Source: Microbacterium sp. SCN 70-27 (GTDB taxonomy: Bacteria; Actinomycetota; Actinomycetes; Actinomycetales; Microbacteriaceae). From it: 57,417 nucleotides of DNA. Positions 49,959 through 57,417 of the stretch are shown in pieces; the first letter of the stretch is position 1, and the number at the start of each line of letters is the position of its first letter. The notes beneath the pieces were generated by a model. It made no database searches. It saw nothing but the letters and a program-made list of their open reading frames with translations, and was not told where the DNA came from. The translations under genes and the position numbers were made by a program. Location of the stretch: contig MEEK01000017.1 in assembly GCA_001724425.1 (NCBI GenBank), forward strand, positions 1-57,417, written 5' to 3'.

Positions 49959-51363
49959 CGCCGGAACCCGCCGCGGGCGCGCGCGGCGGCGGCGTTCCCG
50001 CGCGTTCTTCGTCGCCTTCGTCGCGGTGGTCGCGGTGCTCGGGATCGCGGGGCTCGCCGGTGCGGCGGTGACGATCGCCCAGGGGCCGCGTGTCACCCGC
50101 ACGAGCGTCGACCCCGCTGCCGCGATCGACAACCCCGGGTCGCGCATCATCTTCACGACGACGCAGTCCCTCGCGAAAGTCTCCCCCGAGCAGGTGACGG
50201 TCACGCCCGCGACGGCCGTCACGGTCGACACGTCGGGCCGCAGCATCGGCATCCGCTTCGCGCAGCCGCTCTGGGATGACACGGAGTACACCGTGACGAT
50301 CACCGGTGTCACGGGCGTCGGCGGAGGCCCCGCGCTCACGATCACGAAGAGCTTCCTCACCCCCGCACTCGACTCCTACGTGCTGCGGCGAGGCGCCGGC
50401 GGGGACACGGTGTTCCGCACGGACCTGCAGGGCGATGCCGCCGTCCCCGTGTTCAGCGACCGGCAGATCGAGGACTTCCGGGCGACGTCGTCGCATCTCG
50501 TCGTCTCGACGCTCGACACCGACGGGCATTCGCACCTCACCGTCACGGACCTCGACGGCACGCATCCGCGCGAACTGCCGCTCCCCGGCACGGGCACCGT
50601 GACGAATCTGCAGAGCGCCGACCGCGGCAACCTCATCGGCTACACGTTCACGGATGCCACGGTGGGCAAGGCCGGCGCGCGCGAGAGCCTCCTGTTCACG
50701 GCGTCGCTCGTCGAGGCGCAGAAGGACACCGAACCCGCCGTCGTCGAGCGCTCGGGCGGCGAGTCGCGCGTCGACGACTGGCGGTTCGTCCCCGGCACCG
50801 ACACCATCCTCATGCTGACCTTCGACGGGGCGCTCACCCTCGTCTCACCGTCTGGGGCGGCTCCCGTCGCACTCGGCAACGCCGTGTCGATCGACGGCAT
50901 CGCGCGCGGCTCCACGACGGTCGTCGTCGAGCGGGTCGACGGCCCTGCCGCGATCGATCTCGCCACGGCGAAGGAGGTGCCGCTGCCGCCGACCCAGCCC
51001 GCTCTCGGGCAGGTCAACACGGTCACGCCCCTCGCCGACGGCGGGACCCTCCGCACCCTCGCGATCGTCGACGGGTTCACGGTGCGCTCGACGACCGTGC
51101 ACATCGTGGATGCCTCGGGTGCGGCCCGTCCCGTGTTCTCGATCGCCCCCGCCGACACCCTGCTCGAGACCTGCGTGTCGCCGAGCGGGCGCTACGCGGC
51201 ATTCCTCATCGCCCCGAACGCCGTCGACAACCCGTACGACGCCCACCTCCTGCCGCTGCCGCAGAACGTGCAGACCCACGTCGTCTCGCTCGCCGACGGC
51301 AAGGACGTCGTCGCGCTGACCGGCTTCGACATCTCGTGGTGCCAGGCGCCACCGCGGGTATGA
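49948..51363 (+). CDS. Membrane-anchored beta-rich (propeller-like) protein
   Basis: A 471-residue protein not recognised by family. An Arg-rich N-terminus and one hydrophobic helix (AFFVAFVAVVAVLGIAGLAGAA) anchor it. Residues ~55-120 resemble a bacterial Ig-like/SbsA domain (IIFTTTQSLAKVSPEQVTVTPA). The rest has repeated blade-like segments (HLTVTDLDGTHPRELPLP; DTILMLTFDGALTLVSPSG; YAAFLIAP), as in beta-propellers. It overlaps the TIGR03943 gene by 11 bp and the glycosylase gene by 4 bp, so it belongs to the zinc transcript. Function is unknown. Confidence 0.65.
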   Translation: MSTDAGTRRGRARRRRSRAFFVAFVAVVAVLGIAGLAGAAVTIAQGPRVTRTSVDPAAAIDNPGSRIIFTTTQSLAKVSPEQVTVTPATAVTVDTSGRSIGIRFAQPLWDDTEYTVTITGVTGVGGGPALTITKSFLTPALDSYVLRRGAGGDTVFRTDLQGDAAVPVFSDRQIEDFRATSSHLVVSTLDTDGHSHLTVTDLDGTHPRELPLPGTGTVTNLQSADRGNLIGYTFTDATVGKAGARESLLFTASLVEAQKDTEPAVVERSGGESRVDDWRFVPGTDTILMLTFDGALTLVSPSGAAPVALGNAVSIDGIARGSTTVVVERVDGPAAIDLATAKEVPLPPTQPALGQVNTVTPLADGGTLRTLAIVDGFTVRSTTVHIVDASGAARPVFSIAPADTLLETCVSPSGRYAAFLIAPNAVDNPYDAHLLPLPQNVQTHVVSLADGKDVVALTGFDISWCQAPPRV

Positions 51364-52058
51364 CCGTGCTCGACACCGGCGGCCTCGTCCGTGCGACCCG
51401 CGCCGACCTCGACGCGCTGCCCCTCGAGGTCGCGCCGCGCCTGCTCGGCGCCGTCCTCGAGGTGACGACCGGCGGGGCGACGGGCGATGCGACGGTCGCG
51501 GTGCGGATCACCGAGGTCGAGGCCTACCACGGCGTCGGTACGGGAGACCGGCCCGACCCCGGATCGCACGCGCGCATGGGCCGCACGGCGCGCAACGAGG
51601 TGATGTGGGGCGAACCGGGGCACCTGTACGTGTACCTCAGCCACGGCATCCATTCGTGCGTCAACGTCGTGTGCGGGCCGGACGGGGTCGCGGGCGGTGT
51701 GCTGCTGCGCGCCGGCGAGATCGTCGAGGGCGTGGATGCCGCGGCGCTGCGCCGACCGGCTGCGCGGACCCCCCGCGACCTCGCGCGCGGACCCGGACGA
51801 CTCGGCGATGCGGTGGGACTCCGCCATCCCCGTCACAACGGGATCGACGCGGTCACGGGCGCGCCTCAGGAGGGCGCCGTCGCGCGGCTGTGGCTGCCGG
51901 CATCCGTCCGCAGCGACATCTCGCGCGGACCGCGCGTCGGCGTCGCGGGCATCGCCGGGACGGGCGCATTCCCGTGGCGGTTCTGGATCACCGGCGACCG
52001 CACCGTGTCGGCGTTCCGCTGGGGTCGCGGCGCGCGCGAGCTCAGCGAAGGCTCGTGA
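51360..52058 (+). CDS. DNA-3-methyladenine glycosylase (Mpg/AAG type)
   Basis: A 232-residue alkylated-base glycosylase of the AAG fold. It shows LLGAVLEV, the catalytic-loop ITEVEAYHG (Glu near 59), ARNEVMWGEPGHLYVYLSHGIHSCVNVVCG, and GPGRLGDAVG. It removes 3-methyladenine and related lesions. ATG 51360 overlaps the preceding stop (ATGA). Its 3' end overlaps that of the giant membrane-protein gene by 17 bp. Confidence 0.93.
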   Translation: MTVLDTGGLVRATRADLDALPLEVAPRLLGAVLEVTTGGATGDATVAVRITEVEAYHGVGTGDRPDPGSHARMGRTARNEVMWGEPGHLYVYLSHGIHSCVNVVCGPDGVAGGVLLRAGEIVEGVDAAALRRPAARTPRDLARGPGRLGDAVGLRHPRHNGIDAVTGAPQEGAVARLWLPASVRSDISRGPRVGVAGIAGTGAFPWRFWITGDRTVSAFRWGRGARELSEGS

Positions 52059-55000
52059 CGGCGGCGTAGGTGGTCCGCAGCATCGTCAGCTGCCGTTCGT
52101 AGCGCGCGGCGATGACGATGAGCAGGATGCCTCCGATGCCGACCCACAGCCACCACGGGACGGCGCTGTAGGACGAGGAGATCCACGGCCAGAGCTGGGC
52201 GATGCCGTGGGTGAGCAGGACGATCGTGCCGATCACGAGCGAGGCCTGCAGGCGCCGGGTCGCGCCGATGACCACGAGGACGACCGCGACGACGCCGAGG
52301 GCGACGATCCGCCACAGCGCGTTCGGCAGCAGGTCGTGGAGGAGCGACGGCACGGTCGCGAGCAGCAGTCCCGGCCCGAGCGCAGGCCAGGAGCGGACGG
52401 CCGCATCCGTCCGCATGCGGTGGATGCCGAGGATCACGAGTCCCGCCGCGGGGGCGACCGTGACGACTTCGATCGGGTCGGCGGCGCCGGCCGTGACGGC
52501 GGTGCCCGCGACGACGACGAGGCCCGTTGCCGCGGCGATGAGCGGCGCGGGGCTGAGCCTCGCCTGCAGCAGCCGACCGCCCACGGCGGTCACCGTGAGG
52601 ACGGCGACCGCGACACCGACGCGCTCGGTCGCGACCGAGGGGCTTCCCGTCCAGATCAGGACCGCCTCCGCCACCGCCGCGACGGCGATCACCGCGGCAA
52701 CACCGAGGCCCGCAGCCTGCGCGACGACGGCATCGCGCCGCGTGCGGACGGCCGCGGCGGCGACGAGGACCGCGATCCCGAGACCGGCGAGCACCCAGGC
52801 ATCCGGTTCGACGCCGCTCACCTGCTCGATGGCCACGAGGTGCACGAAGCGCACGCCGACCGCGACGAGCGCGACCGTCGCGGCGCCGACGGACAGGATG
52901 CCGGCGACCTGCAGCCACAGCGGGCGGGCGAGGACGAGCGCGGCGGCGACGGCGCCCGCGGTGCCGAGACCGGCGACGAGGAGCGTCTGGGCGAGCGATC
53001 CATCGCCGCGGACGGCGATCGCGATCGCGACGAGCGCCGACCCGGCCGCCGCAACGGCGGGCGAGAGACGGTCGTGAGCGAGGCGACGCCACAGCGTGAC
53101 CGCGCCGCACGCGGCGATTCCGGCGCCGGCGACGACCGGGACGAGGAGGTCGTGCGGCTCCGGCAGTCGCAGCATCCCCAGCGCCCCCGCGAGGAACGTA
53201 CCGCCCAGCAGCACGGCGACCGTGGATGCCCCGAGGCGCCGAGTGGGCGCGGGCGCCGTCGCGGTGACGCCCACCGCCGCGAGGAGGCTCGCCGTCACGA
53301 GGAGCCACGAGCGGCCCGGGTGGGCGCCTGCGAGAAGGCTCGGTGCCATCGCGGCGGCGATGCCGACGAGCCACGGGATCGACTCGCGCTCGGGCCACGT
53401 GAGTCCCGCGCGGGCGCGGCGGACCATCGCGACAGCGGAACCGGCGAGGAGGGCGGCCGCGAACGGCAGGCTCACGACCTCGACGGCGGGTGCGGAGGGA
53501 ATCGCGACGGCGGCCACGTACACCGCGCCGGCGACGGAGGACCAGCGTGTCGCGGCACCGAACGGCGTGCGCCCGAGCGCCGCGGCGACGACCGACAGCG
53601 CCAGCAGCGTCGCGAGTGCGCCGGTCGTGACGAGAGGCTCCGACCGGAACCACGTCATGACGGCCACAGCACCCGCACCGAGCACGATCGTCGCGGGGGG
53701 CGCGAGGAGGGCGAAGAGCCGCGGAGTCGACGTGTGTGCCGACGCGGGCGCCGGCGCGGGTGCCGACGCGGCTCCGGGTGCGGCCTGCCCGGGTGTCGTG
53801 CGGCGCGCGAAGCCGATCGCGCCGATCAGGGCGGCTGCCGTGGGGAGAGCGGCCCACGCGGCGTTCGCGGCCGGGACCCCCGGCCTGATGACCTCACCGA
53901 GCACGACGACCGCGGCGACGAGCGAGGTCGCAGCGGCGGCGACCGACACGGCCTCTGCGCGGCGGACCGGCGTCCACGCGACGACGATGACGACGAGTGC
54001 GCCGACCACGGCGGTGACGATCGTGCGCGTGGTGTCGACGCTTGCCGTGCTCCAGATCGCCGGGAGGACGAGGCCCACCCCGAGACCGAGCACGGTCGAG
54101 ACCGTCGCCTCGGCGTGGCGGCGGAGCCACGTGAGCACGCCCGCGAGAGCGAGGAGCCCCACGGCCGGGATGACCGAGTAGGCCTCGGCGGCGGGATGGG
54201 CGCCGAACAGGTCGCCTCGCGCGACCGCCGTCGTGAAGGCGCCGATCGCGAAGGCGCTCGCCGCCCAGTTGAGCAGGCGTCGCGGCGCGAGCATCGTCGG
54301 GACACCGTCGAACGCGGCGGTCGGCACGCCGGAGAGCGCGGCGGTGCGCGGCGCAGCCCACCCGCGGGTCACGCTCGTCGCCGCGAACAGGACGGCGATG
54401 AGCGTGAGCACGGGCCACGCGAGGTCGCTGCGCACCTGCCACGCGACGAGGGCCGTGGCGACGACCGTGCCGATGTCACCCGCGGCGCGGACCGACCCCA
54501 CCGGCCGCCGAATGCCCGCCACGGCGTTGCCCACCGCGAGAGCGGCGAACGCTCCGACGGCGAGCGGAGGCGCGGCATCCGGCCAGCCGCCCGCATCGCA
54601 GACGGCGATGATGACCGCGCCGGCAGCCGGGGCGAGGAGCACGGCGGCGAACGAGCGGATGCCGATGGGGAACCCCCCGCGGACCGTCGCCCAGGCCGTC
54701 ACGGCGAGAGCGGACAGCAGGAGCACCCCGCGCACGATCGCCGCGACCGGTTCTCCGACGGCCGCGGAGACGCCGCCGCCCGCCGTGATCCCCGAGCCGC
54801 CCGGAAGTGCGGTGAGTGCCGCCGGGAGGAGCGAGAGTGCGCCGACCACGAGGCCCGCCCAGGCGAGGGCGGAACGCCCGACGCTCGGGCGCAGCGCGAG
54901 CGCCAGGGCGAGGGTCGCGAGGGCGACCCACTGGACGAGGGCGAACGCGGCGCGGCCTTCGCCCCCCGCGAGCCCCGCGATCGCCGCGATCGCCTGCGGG

Positions 55001-56958
55001 GCGATCAGGGCGCTCACCGTTGCGATCGCGACCGACGCGACGGTCAGCGTGACCCGCACGGGGCCCGACACGCGCGCGGCACGGGCGAACACCGGCGGCA
55101 GGGCGACCGCGGCGAGGGCGGAGATGATCCAGAGCCAGGCCGATGCCATCCCGGTCGTGTATGCCGCGAGGGCGCCGAGGACGAGCGGTCCCGACCACAC
55201 TCGTGCCGCATCCTGGGGCCCCGCCCGCTCGGCCGTTCGCGCGGCGAGTGCGAGGGATGCCCCCGCGACGGCGAGCCCCGCGCCCGTCGCCACGATCGGC
55301 ACCCCCGACGCGACGGCCGCGACGAGGAGCAGCCCGGCCGCGACGCCGGTGGTCGCCGGGAGCACGACCCGGGTTCGCAGCGTCGGCGCGATGGCGGCGA
55401 GGACGATCAGGAGGACCGTGCCGGCGAGCGGCAGCCAGGCCGTGTCGAGACGCGGCGGTTGCGCGGCATCCGTCTGCCACGCCGCCCACCGCGACACCGC
55501 GCCCGCCGCCTGTGCGAGCCAGAGGAGAGCTGCGAACGCCAGGCTGAGGAGCGCGATGATCGCCGATGTCCAGACGGCGACGCGCGGGATACCGATCGCG
55601 ACGCGGAAGCGATCCACGACGACGGCGACGAGGACCGCGAGGACGGGGGCGAGCACGAGCAGGGTCCAGGGCTCGCCGCCGTACAGCGCGAGCTGCCAGC
55701 CGACGGTCCCCGCCGCAGCGACGGAGGTTGCGGCGGCGGCACCGCCGAGGGTGTTCGCCCATCCCGCCGCGAGGGCCTCGGTGCGGCGACGCAGGGCCGC
55801 CCACCAGACAGCGGCGATCACGACGATCGCCGGGGTGATCCAGAGAAGGAACGAGGTGTCGGCGGCGGCACCGCCGAACACCGACGAGAGGTAGGCCGCG
55901 ACGAGGGCGACGACGCCGAGCGCCGCGAGGATCGTCCGCTCGATGACGGAGTCCGCGTGCGCGGCCGACCAGGGGGCCGGGAGGGTGACGGTGAGCGCGC
56001 CCACGGAACCGGCGGCGAGGCCCACGACGAGTGCATGGCCCGTCGCGAGATCCGTGGCACCCCCGGCGAGGAGTGCGACGCCGACGGGGACGAGGAGCAC
56101 CGAGGAGATGTCCGGCGCGCGCAGCCGCGAGATGCGCGCCCACGCGCGGCAGAGCACCGCGACGGCGAGGATCGCAAGGCCGCCGTAGACGGCGGGGCGG
56201 AGTGCGTCAGCGGCGAACAGTCCGTTGGCGCGCACGGCCCAGGCATCCAGCCCGATGAGGATGATGCCGATGACGGCGATCGCCTCCGCCGTCGACGTGA
56301 GCCCCCGGCGGCGCAGGAGCGACGCGGTCACGATCGTCGCGAGCGTGATGGCGCCGATGATGAGGGCGCGGACGGTGATGCTCGCGACGAACCACGCGAC
56401 CGTCAGGAAGAAGATCGCGGCGATGCCGACGAGACTCACGCCGACGATGAGCAGGAGCGTCGGAACCGTGATGCGTCGTCGTGCGCGTGCGGGCGCGGCC
56501 GGGCGCGCGGGCGACGCCACGTTCCGCACGGGGGACGCCGGCGTGGTGAGTGCCGGCACGGCGGGCGCGGGCGCGGTCGGAGCCGGCACGGTGGGGCGCG
56601 GCACCGACGGTGCAAGGGATGCCGCCACCTCGCCTGCGTCATCGGCCGTGGCCATAGGCGCCGCGGATGCCATGAATGCCACGGATGCCACGGGCGCGAG
56701 CGACTGCGCGGCGCGCGCCGCCTCGGCCGCGTCGGCGCGCTGCGACGCCCGCACGGTCAGGATCGCGTCGCGGCGCGCGAGGTCGGCGTCGAGCACGCGC
56801 CGGCTGAGCGTCAGCACGTCGGCGAGACGGGCATCCGTCAGGCGCAGCCCGCACGTCGTGCAGTCCGTGCCAGTGACCGGCGTGAAACAGGCGGGGCAGC
56901 GGCTCGTGTCGACGAGCTCGTAGGGCGAACTCGGCCAGAGCACCGTGTCGTCGTCCAT
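52042..56958 (-). CDS. Giant SCO7613-type membrane protein with zinc-ribbon N-terminus
   Basis: A 1638-residue protein. The N-terminus is a zinc ribbon (Cys21, 24, 33, 36; CPAC and CTTC), then a helical Arg/Ala segment and an Ala/Pro/Val-rich linker (~100-160). Everything after is membrane: dozens of short hydrophobic helices such as TVPTLLLIVGVSLVGIAAIFFLTVAWF, in repeated Ala/Val/Ile blocks. NCBI names relatives SCO7613 C-terminal domain-containing proteins (DUF2157-like); no function is known. ATG 56958 follows GGGAGGACC. It is the longest gene of the window and takes ~9% of it. Confidence 0.83.
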   Translation of the reverse strand: MDDDTVLWPSSPYELVDTSRCPACFTPVTGTDCTTCGLRLTDARLADVLTLSRRVLDADLARRDAILTVRASQRADAAEAARAAQSLAPVASVAFMASAAPMATADDAGEVAASLAPSVPRPTVPAPTAPAPAVPALTTPASPVRNVASPARPAAPARARRRITVPTLLLIVGVSLVGIAAIFFLTVAWFVASITVRALIIGAITLATIVTASLLRRRGLTSTAEAIAVIGIILIGLDAWAVRANGLFAADALRPAVYGGLAILAVAVLCRAWARISRLRAPDISSVLLVPVGVALLAGGATDLATGHALVVGLAAGSVGALTVTLPAPWSAAHADSVIERTILAALGVVALVAAYLSSVFGGAAADTSFLLWITPAIVVIAAVWWAALRRRTEALAAGWANTLGGAAAATSVAAAGTVGWQLALYGGEPWTLLVLAPVLAVLVAVVVDRFRVAIGIPRVAVWTSAIIALLSLAFAALLWLAQAAGAVSRWAAWQTDAAQPPRLDTAWLPLAGTVLLIVLAAIAPTLRTRVVLPATTGVAAGLLLVAAVASGVPIVATGAGLAVAGASLALAARTAERAGPQDAARVWSGPLVLGALAAYTTGMASAWLWIISALAAVALPPVFARAARVSGPVRVTLTVASVAIATVSALIAPQAIAAIAGLAGGEGRAAFALVQWVALATLALALALRPSVGRSALAWAGLVVGALSLLPAALTALPGGSGITAGGGVSAAVGEPVAAIVRGVLLLSALAVTAWATVRGGFPIGIRSFAAVLLAPAAGAVIIAVCDAGGWPDAAPPLAVGAFAALAVGNAVAGIRRPVGSVRAAGDIGTVVATALVAWQVRSDLAWPVLTLIAVLFAATSVTRGWAAPRTAALSGVPTAAFDGVPTMLAPRRLLNWAASAFAIGAFTTAVARGDLFGAHPAAEAYSVIPAVGLLALAGVLTWLRRHAEATVSTVLGLGVGLVLPAIWSTASVDTTRTIVTAVVGALVVIVVAWTPVRRAEAVSVAAAATSLVAAVVVLGEVIRPGVPAANAAWAALPTAAALIGAIGFARRTTPGQAAPGAASAPAPAPASAHTSTPRLFALLAPPATIVLGAGAVAVMTWFRSEPLVTTGALATLLALSVVAAALGRTPFGAATRWSSVAGAVYVAAVAIPSAPAVEVVSLPFAAALLAGSAVAMVRRARAGLTWPERESIPWLVGIAAAMAPSLLAGAHPGRSWLLVTASLLAAVGVTATAPAPTRRLGASTVAVLLGGTFLAGALGMLRLPEPHDLLVPVVAGAGIAACGAVTLWRRLAHDRLSPAVAAAGSALVAIAIAVRGDGSLAQTLLVAGLGTAGAVAAALVLARPLWLQVAGILSVGAATVALVAVGVRFVHLVAIEQVSGVEPDAWVLAGLGIAVLVAAAAVRTRRDAVVAQAAGLGVAAVIAVAAVAEAVLIWTGSPSVATERVGVAVAVLTVTAVGGRLLQARLSPAPLIAAATGLVVVAGTAVTAGAADPIEVVTVAPAAGLVILGIHRMRTDAAVRSWPALGPGLLLATVPSLLHDLLPNALWRIVALGVVAVVLVVIGATRRLQASLVIGTIVLLTHGIAQLWPWISSSYSAVPWWLWVGIGGILLIVIAARYERQLTMLRTTYAAVTSLR

Positions 56959-57079
56959 GGGGTCCTCCCTGATGATCTCCTCATCAGCGTGGCAGGCGCA
57001 GTCGCAGCGGGTCGCATCGGTTGGGCGTGGGGGATAAGCGGTCCGACGGGCCGTCGGCCGGCGATGGTGCGGCGGTACA

Positions 57080-57105
57080 GGGTGTCCCCCGTTCGGGCGA
57101 CACCC
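57080..57105. promoter_or_regulatory. 26-bp near-perfect hairpin
   Basis: GGGTGTC (57080-57086) and GACACCC (57099-57105), with inner arms CCCG/CGGG around TT; only one C-C mismatch. It could be an operator between the two divergent promoters or an RNA hairpin. Confidence 0.5.
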
Positions 57106-57163
57106 GGGGGCGCACGCATGCCGTCGCGGGAATGAACCGGGCCGTGCTAGACTGACTCTTTGT

Positions 57164-57185
57164 CTGTGCACACTCCTGTGCGCAG
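57164..57185 (+). promoter_or_regulatory. Hairpin in the rpmB leader
   Basis: CTGTGCACA (57164-57172), loop CTCC, TGTGCGCAG (57177-57185), with one G-U pair. It lies 11 nt after TAGACT, so it would be near the 5' end of the rpmB mRNA. Confidence 0.45.
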
Positions 57186-57201
57186 TTCGTGCTTCGACAG
57201 G

Positions 57202-57290
57202 CTCAGCAACCGGAAGGTCGCTCAGCAACCGCAAGGTCGGCTCAGCAACCGCAAGGTCGGCTCAGCAACCGCAAGGTCGGCTCAGCAACC
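57202..57290. repeat. Five tandem ~20-bp repeats upstream of rpmB
   Basis: CTCAGCAACC starts at 57202, 57221, 57241, 57261 and 57281 (spacing 19, 20, 20, 20); units read CTCAGCAACCGCAAGGTCGG. A preceding GCTTCGACAGGCTCAGCAAC resembles a motif I recall as scattered between genes of Microbacteriaceae. Confidence 0.8.
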
Positions 57291-57377
57291 GAGCGATAGC
57301 TCAGCCGCCGGTCGAGGCGCAGACAAGGGATCTTGGGTGGGGCCGTCCGGCCTCACGGTACAGAAGGAGTAATCACC

Positions 57378-57417
57378 ATGGCAGCAGTGTGCCAGGTGAC
57401 TGGAGCGGTTCCCGGCT
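57378..57417 (+). CDS. rpmB: 50S ribosomal protein L28 (5' end only)
   Basis: The first 13 residues, MAAVCQVTGAVPG, match the start of bacterial L28; the rest is beyond the window. GAAGGAG 7-8 nt upstream is a strong ribosome-binding site. The N-terminal Cys is followed by VTG instead of a second Cys, so the CxxC half-site of zinc-binding L28 is not present in what is visible. Confidence 0.85.
   Translation, partial: MAAVCQVTGAVPG

Larger units (their letters stand above)
56959..57377. other. Dyad- and repeat-rich intergenic region before rpmB
   Basis: No credible gene. It holds three dyads (56969-56987, 57043-57057, 57080-57105), a promoter-like TAGACT at 57148-57153, a hairpin (57164-57185), five copies of CTCAGCAACC (57202-57290) and the rpmB ribosome-binding site. 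A continuous frame through the repeats (from 57160) is low-complexity and not a gene. Confidence 0.7.

Noticed and set aside
51697..57135. Uninterrupted plus-strand frame of ~1800 codons opposite the giant membrane gene
   Set aside because: Extreme Arg/Gly/Asp/Glu low-complexity translation, no start signal, and it mirrors the GC-third-position pattern of the real minus-strand gene.
57202..57290. CRISPR-like array
   Set aside because: The 20-bp units are adjacent without unique spacers, and there are no cas genes.
57160..57372. Short plus-strand ORF through the tandem repeats before rpmB
   Set aside because: It only translates the repeat units and has no ribosome-binding site or family.

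Overview
The window is high-GC actinobacterial DNA with tightly packed, often overlapping genes and many GTG starts. A phosphoketolase, the phenylacetate (paa) gene order, an SCO7613-type giant membrane protein, the L28 start and the common word GGATGCC/GGCATCC together suggest Microbacteriaceae, most likely a Microbacterium chromosome. This is inferred from gene content only. I see no rRNA, tRNA, CRISPR, transposase or phage module.

Layout. 1-2.7 kb: a remnant of a benzoylformate-decarboxylase-like gene, an alpha/beta hydrolase behind a possible leader ORF, and a FetB-type permease. 2.7-5.0 kb: a lipoprotein and a divergent EamA exporter/LysR pair. 5.0-7.4 kb: a HelR-type RNA polymerase-recycling ATPase preceded by a sequence that looks like the rifamycin-associated element (RAE). 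7.3-9.5 kb: a DUF4386/TetR pair with a palindromic operator, then a HicAB toxin-antitoxin module. 9.5-20.7 kb: the phenylacetyl-CoA catabolic cluster (paaABCDE, hydratases, paaZ, 3-hydroxyacyl-CoA dehydrogenase, thiolase, two hotdog thioesterases) with a divergent TetR/PaaR-like regulator. 20.8-36.5 kb: mixed genes, including a truncated LtrA, an orphan barstar, a zinc-ribbon SDR, Nudix, a serine hydrolase-HAD fusion, DUF808, MATE, hydrolase, oxidoreductase, purB, a low-molecular-weight phosphatase, a WXG100-like/esterase pair and a holin-like protein. 36.6-43.8 kb: an aminotransferase, a branched-chain 2-oxoacid dehydrogenase operon (E1alpha, E1beta, E2) and phosphoketolase. 43.9-52 kb: a TM2-Ltp surface protein and a zinc-homeostasis locus (znuACB-like, a Zur-like regulator, a CECGN permease, a TIGR03943 protein), then a secreted propeller-like protein and 3-methyladenine glycosylase. 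52-57.4 kb: one 1638-residue membrane protein, a dyad- and repeat-rich gap, and the start of rpmB.

Regulation can be read directly in several places. Two near-identical TetR-type operators fill the 17-bp spacers of the paaA and paaR promoters. A 7-1-7 Zur-type box precedes the zinc operon. A LacI-type dyad covers the start codon of the phosphoketolase gene. At least a dozen genes show TAnnnT followed 5-7 nt later by ATG/GTG, which suggests widespread leaderless transcription. The most promising leads are the RAE-helR pair, the conserved paa operators, the phosphoketolase start-codon operator, the zinc-ribbon SDR with a replaced catalytic tyrosine, the hydrolase-HAD fusion, and the window-wide GGATGCC bias.
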